A DNA stretch of 18,127 bases from Chersky-822 sp035553055 (GTDB taxonomy: Bacteria > Actinomycetota > Actinomycetes > Streptosporangiales > Streptosporangiaceae): NCBI GenBank assembly GCA_035553055.1, contig DATNEK010000161.1, forward strand, positions 1 to 18,127, given 5' to 3'. The notes under the pieces are model-generated. The model was not told the origin of the DNA. It did no database searches and saw nothing but the letters and a program-made list of their open reading frames with translations. A program made the translations under genes and the position numbers. Positions 14,846-18,127 of this stretch are shown piece by piece. Each line of letters begins with the position of its first letter. Position 1 is the stretch's first letter.

Positions 14846-14884
14846 GCGAACGTTCGCATCAACCACCAATGCGAACGTTCGCAT
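14846..14884. promoter_or_regulatory. Paired palindromes forming a long perfect hairpin between glgP and the bldC-like gene
   Basis: GCGAACGTTCGCAT at 14846-14859 recurs inverted as ATGCGAACGTTCGC at 14869-14882, around the nine-base loop CAACCACCA. Each copy also contains the self-complementary 12-mer GCGAACGTTCGC, so the two form either two palindromic sites (23 or so bp between centres) or one 14-bp perfect hairpin. On the minus strand the hairpin begins about 10 nt after the glgP stop and is followed by CTTTC, a poor U-tract. It may be a glgP terminator, a tandem operator for the bldC-like promoter, or both. Confidence 0.65.
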
Positions 14885-14893
14885 CACTGCGGC

Positions 14894-17548
14894 CTAACGC
14901 AGATCGCCGTTGACCAATCCAGTCGGCGCGACCGGCAGTCGAACGAGCCCGAGTTCAGCCGACGCGGCCAGCAGCGGGTGCCTCGGCAGCACACGCACCG
15001 TGTAGCCGAATGGTCCAGGCGGGCCCAAAAGCGCCTCACCGCAATACCAGGCAACTGAATCAGGCCCAGGCGGCGCCTCTAGTTCAAGCTCGGCATACAC
15101 GGGAGCGATGATCTCGTCATCGGAGCCAGTCCGTCCGTAGATGACCTCGACGCACACGTCATCCGGTTCGAGCCCGCCGAGCGCCACCCCAGCCCGTACG
15201 GCGACCTTAGCGCCCGCCGACGGCTCGCCGTCGTCAGTTTCCACCAGCTCGATCTTGACCTCTGGCCACGCCTGTTCCACTCGCTGCTTCCACGCGGCCA
15301 GCGCGACCGCGCCAGCGAACCTGCTTTCGGCGGAGCCGCCGGGGTCACCGCTGCCGGAACCTTCGCCGCCGAGCAGCGCGCGCGAGGCACGCGCGGCCGG
15401 CAGGTACAGGTCGGTCGTGTACTGCCTCACCATTCGCGTCGCCTGCGTCTTCGGTCCAAGAACTCGCAACGTGTGCGCCACCATTTCGAGCCAGCGACGC
15501 GGCAGGCCGTCTGGGCCGACGTCGTAGAACATCGGCGCCACCGACATGCCGAGCAGATCGTAGAGCGCGGTCGCTTCGACGGCGTCCCGCCGGCCAGGAT
15601 CGGTGACCGAGTCGGCTGAGGGAATGGCCCAGCCGTTCTCGCCGTCGAACCACTCATCCCACCAGCCGTCGAGTATGGACACGTTAAGCGCGCCATTGAG
15701 CGCCGCTTTCATGCCGGAAGTCCCGCAAGCCTCAAGCGGGCGAAGCGGGTTGTTGAGCCATATGTCACAGCCCTGGACCATGATCCGGGCAAGCGCCATG
15801 TCATAGTCGGGCAGGAACACGATCCTGTGCCGCACCGCCGGATCGTCGGCGAACCTGACCATCTGCTGGATCAGCGCCTTCCCGCTGTCGTCCGCGGGAT
15901 GCGCCTTGCCCGCGATCACGATCTGGATCGGGCGGTCAGGGTCGAGCAGGAGCCTGCGCAGCCGCTCCGGGTCATGCAGCATCATGGTCAGCCGCTTGTA
16001 AGAAGGCACCCGTCGGGCAAATCCGATCGTCAGGACGTTCTCACTGAGTGCGCCGCCGATCCAGGCGAGTTCGGCGTCGGAGGCGCCCCGCTGCCGCCAC
16101 GACGCGCGCAGCCGGTTCCGAGCGTGCCTGACCAGCCTGGCCCGCAGCGTACGCCTGATCTCGAAAATCCGCACCGGGTCAGCGGCCACAGCGTTCCATG
16201 CGGCCTCGTCGTCGGCTAGCCAGTCGGGGTCGCCAGCCCCGTGGCCGTTCTGCGCGATGTTGAGTATCTCGGTGGCCACCCAGCTTGGTGAGTGGACGCC
16301 GTTGGTGATCGACCCGATCGGAACCTCTGAGGTGTCGAAGCCAGGCCAGAGCCCGGTGAACATGGCGCGGCTCACCGCGCCGTGCAGCTTGCTCACGCCG
16401 TTTACCCGCTGGGCGAGCCGCATCCCCATCACGGCCATGTTGAACACGTCAGGGTCGCCGCCAGGGTAGGTCTCCGCACCGAACTCACGCACCTGCGCGG
16501 TCGGCAGGCCAGGCTCGCCGCCGTCCGGGGCGAACTGGCACTCGATCAATTCCTTGTCGAACCTGTCGATCCCGGCGGGCACCGGCGTGTGGGTGGTGAA
16601 CACGGTGCCGGCCCGTGTCAGCTCGACCGCCTCGTCGAACGACGCCCCCTGCGCCAGGTACTCCCTGATCCGCTCGATCCCGAGGAAGCCCGCGTGACCC
16701 TCGTTGGTGTGGAAGACCTCAGGCTGGGCGTGCCCGGTGATCTCGCAATACAGCCTGACCGCCCGCACCCCGCCGATGCCGAGCAGCAGCTCCTGGCGCA
16801 GCCTGTGATCGCTGCCGCCACCGTAGAGCCGGTCGGTGACCTCGCGCAGCAGCGGGTCATTGTCTTCGATGTAGCTGTCGAGCAGGAGCAGTGGCACCCG
16901 GCCGACGTCGACGACCCAGATGTGCGCGGCAAGCTGCGCGTCATCGGGCAGGCCGACCACGACCTTGGCAGGCGCCCCCTCCTGGTCGCGCAGCAGCCCG
17001 ATCGGCAGGCCAGCCGGATCGGACGCCGGATAGCGCTCGGCCTGCCAGCCTTCGGCGGACAGCGACTGGGTGAAGTAGCCATGCCGGTACAGCAGGCCGA
17101 CCCCGATAAGCGGCACGCCGAGATCGCTCGCCGACTTCAGATGGTCGCCAGCCAGGATGCCGAGCCCGCCGGAATACTGCGGCAATGCGGCGGTAAGACC
17201 GTATTCGGGGGAGAAATAAGCGATCGCGGCCGGTCCGGCCGACAACTGGCCGGTCGACTGGTACCAGCGCGGTCCCGTCAGATAGCCGTTCAGCTCGTCG
17301 ACAGCCGCGACGAGACGCCGCAGGAAATCCTGGTCATCAGCCAGTTCCGCAAGCCGGCCTGGCGAGACGCGCGCGAGCAAGGCGACCGGGTCGTGCCCGC
17401 TGGCATCCCACGAGGCCTGATCGATCTCGGCGAACAGCGCCCTCGTCGGCGCGTGCCACGACCAGCGCAGGTTAAGCATCAGCGTGCGCAGCGGGGCCAG
17501 CTCCGGCGGCAGCGCGGGATGGATGGTAAATCGGCGGATTGCTCTCAC
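14894..17548 (-). CDS. glgP: Alpha-glucan (glycogen/maltodextrin) phosphorylase
   Basis: It releases glucose 1-phosphate from alpha-1,4-glucans with phosphate; it is a cytoplasmic PLP enzyme. The 884 residues fit the long bacterial 'alpha-glucan phosphorylase' subfamily, which has an extra N-terminal domain (from RFTIHPALPPELAPLRTLMLNLRWSW, ~1-100). Further marks are AYFSPEYGLTAALPQYSGGLGILAGDHLKSASDLG (split by the family glycine loop), FHTNEGHAGFL, TTHTPVPAG, SITNGVHSPSW, FARRVPSYKRLTM, and the PLP lysine K614 in EACGTSGMKAALNG followed by NVSILDGWWDEW. The C-terminal ~150 residues form a less conserved beta-rich domain. The start is GTG 17548 with no strong Shine-Dalgarno, chosen because the N-terminal family segment begins there. 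In many actinobacteria glgP is next to, and divergent from, glgE; that partner is not visible in the 579 bp upstream. Confidence 0.95.
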   Translation of the reverse strand: MRAIRRFTIHPALPPELAPLRTLMLNLRWSWHAPTRALFAEIDQASWDASGHDPVALLARVSPGRLAELADDQDFLRRLVAAVDELNGYLTGPRWYQSTGQLSAGPAAIAYFSPEYGLTAALPQYSGGLGILAGDHLKSASDLGVPLIGVGLLYRHGYFTQSLSAEGWQAERYPASDPAGLPIGLLRDQEGAPAKVVVGLPDDAQLAAHIWVVDVGRVPLLLLDSYIEDNDPLLREVTDRLYGGGSDHRLRQELLLGIGGVRAVRLYCEITGHAQPEVFHTNEGHAGFLGIERIREYLAQGASFDEAVELTRAGTVFTTHTPVPAGIDRFDKELIECQFAPDGGEPGLPTAQVREFGAETYPGGDPDVFNMAVMGMRLAQRVNGVSKLHGAVSRAMFTGLWPGFDTSEVPIGSITNGVHSPSWVATEILNIAQNGHGAGDPDWLADDEAAWNAVAADPVRIFEIRRTLRARLVRHARNRLRASWRQRGASDAELAWIGGALSENVLTIGFARRVPSYKRLTMMLHDPERLRRLLLDPDRPIQIVIAGKAHPADDSGKALIQQMVRFADDPAVRHRIVFLPDYDMALARIMVQGCDIWLNNPLRPLEACGTSGMKAALNGALNVSILDGWWDEWFDGENGWAIPSADSVTDPGRRDAVEATALYDLLGMSVAPMFYDVGPDGLPRRWLEMVAHTLRVLGPKTQATRMVRQYTTDLYLPAARASRALLGGEGSGSGDPGGSAESRFAGAVALAAWKQRVEQAWPEVKIELVETDDGEPSAGAKVAVRAGVALGGLEPDDVCVEVIYGRTGSDDEIIAPVYAELELEAPPGPDSVAWYCGEALLGPPGPFGYTVRVLPRHPLLAASAELGLVRLPVAPTGLVNGDLR

Positions 17549-17622
17549 GCAGAGTGACCCTAATGCGCGGCCCTTAGATCAGCGGCACCAACCCCACCGA
17601 CAGGCACATGGCGTTAGTCACA

Positions 17623-17636
17623 GTTGGCGCGCCAAC
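17623..17636. promoter_or_regulatory. Perfect 14-bp palindrome upstream of glgP
   Basis: GTTGGCGCGCCAAC lies 75 bp before the glgP start. Position and symmetry fit an operator, but it also merges with the edge of a dispersed repeat copy, so it may belong to that element instead. Confidence 0.4.
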
Positions 17637-17680
17637 CCGTCAGGCAAACCGGGTGTGAAACCCCGAACCCATCGCGCCAC
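17632..17680. repeat. Dispersed intergenic element, copy B
   Basis: CCAACCCGTCAGGCAAAC, then CGGGTGTGA, then CCCCGAACCCATCGCG parallels copy A (2614-2671) in order and spacing. It also matches copy C in the AACCC-TCAGG-AAAC block. Confidence 0.55.
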
Positions 17681-17707
17681 CCAGACGCCCATCGCGCCAC
17701 CCAGACG
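17668..17707. repeat. 20-bp tandem duplication
   Basis: CCCATCGCGCCACCCAGACG is repeated exactly at 17668-17687 and 17688-17707. The first copy overlaps the end of dispersed element copy B. Confidence 0.9.
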
Positions 17708-17966
17708 CTGGTACCAGGTCGACTGCCGTATCCACCCCGTCGATCCGGGTGGTCGGTGTCCGGTTTCGCCTAGTCCGGGAGCGAGGCTGATCATGATCAC
17801 GTAGAGTTTTCCGTCGAGACCTCAAGCTCTGCCTCAATCGTCACAACAGCCACAGTTGATCTTGCGAACCTGTGCCGCTCCACCGAAATAGCCCCGCCAC
17901 CGCTACGCCAAATCACTCAAATCGGTTAATTCGGGCAACTCCCCAACCCCTGGCCGTGCTACCCGG

Positions 17967-18007
17967 GCGATGGATGCGGCAACCCATCAGGGAAACGAGG
18001 GTGTCGC
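17967..18007. repeat. Dispersed intergenic element, copy C
   Basis: GCGATGGATGCGG, then CAACCCATCAGGGAAACGA, then GGGTGT matches the left part of copy A and the core of copy B. It ends at the stop codon of the possible gene at the window edge. Confidence 0.55.
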
Positions 18008-18127
18008 TTAACTGGCGTGCGGTTCGTGTTTGCGGGGCGGTTCGTGGCTGGTGGTTGGTGCTGGCGGCTGGTGGTGCCCTTGGCTGGGGTCTGGGTTGTG
18101 CGAGCTGGTGTGCGGCCGGGCGGGGGT
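18008..18127 (-). CDS. Possible C-terminal end of a gene cut by the window edge
   Basis: On the minus strand a frame is open from the window edge to TAA at 18010-18008, giving 39 residues rich in Pro, His, Ser and Thr and ending in PRKHEPHAS. The plus strand here is strikingly G/T-rich, unlike the rest of the window, which suits a Pro/His/Thr-rich coding strand. The tail resembles a disordered C-terminus; I do not recognise the protein. It is too short to exclude a chance open frame. Confidence 0.35.
   Translation of the reverse strand, partial: TPARPHTSSHNPDPSQGHHQPPAPTTSHEPPRKHEPHAS

Larger units (their letters stand above)
17549..18007. other. Gene-free 459-bp interval upstream of glgP
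   Basis: I find no supportable gene here. It should contain the glgP promoter. Visible elements are two perfect palindromes (17623-17636 and TGATCATGATCA at 17788-17799), a 20-bp tandem duplication (17668-17707) and two copies of a dispersed element (17632-17680, 17967-18007). The stretch around 17800-17950 is AT-richer than the coding DNA and shows nothing else I can name. Confidence 0.65.

Noticed and set aside
14846..14884. SOS/LexA box (CGAAC...GTTCG)
   Set aside because: The actinobacterial/Bacillus-type box needs four bases between CGAAC and GTTCG. Here the half-sites abut, and the neighbours are not DNA-repair genes.
16382..17557. Long 391-codon frame on the plus strand
   Set aside because: It is antisense to glgP, whose catalytic motifs are intact. 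Long antisense frames are common in high-GC DNA, and its translation has no domain character.

Overview
The window comes from a high-GC actinobacterium, probably a Streptosporangiales- or Streptomyces-like actinomycete. The grounds are the GC-rich codon use with frequent GTG starts, a BldC-type helix-turn-helix protein, an actinobacterial DUF3017 protein beside malate dehydrogenase, a Ser/Thr kinase with an FHA protein, and an actinobacterial-style GlgP. The organism assignment is inference; the sequence holds no rRNA or tRNA.

Layout. 1-1853 (+): the 3' part of a gene for a protein with an RNA-polymerase-alpha-CTD-like domain, a long Ala/Ser/Thr linker and a C-terminal membrane helix, then kynureninase. 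1854-2715: a gene-free stretch with a long inverted repeat and a 54-bp tandem array of hairpins that runs up to the guaA stop. 2716-5862 (-): a CNNM/CorC-type membrane protein followed 9 nt later by GMP synthase, whose synthetase domain carries two in-frame tandem-repeat insertions. 6101-7303 (+): an M20 amidohydrolase. 7332-10120 (-): DUF3017 membrane protein, NADP isocitrate dehydrogenase and malate dehydrogenase, a TCA-cycle cluster. 10361-12950: an FHA-HTH protein (+) and a membrane Ser/Thr kinase (-), convergent and overlapping by 29 bp. 13055-14727 (-): a small protein of unknown function, an enoyl-CoA hydratase and a BldC-like regulator with its own terminator. 14894-17548 (-): alpha-glucan phosphorylase. 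17549-18007: gene-free, with palindromes and two copies of a dispersed repeat. 18008-18127 (-): probably the tail of a further gene.

Most genes are ordinary core metabolism (tryptophan catabolism, purine synthesis, TCA cycle, glycogen breakdown, acyl-CoA metabolism) plus a phospho-signalling pair. I see no defence island, prophage or biosynthetic cluster, and nothing I would call a new system. The unusual content is repetitive DNA. In-frame minisatellites sit inside at least three genes (units of 30, 21, 18 and 39 bp). A 54-bp hairpin array follows guaA, and a short dispersed element occurs in both long gene-free regions. The best leads are the repeat-expanded essential enzyme GuaA, the apparently membrane-anchored alpha-CTD-like protein, and the long perfect hairpin built from two copies of one palindrome between glgP and the bldC-like gene.
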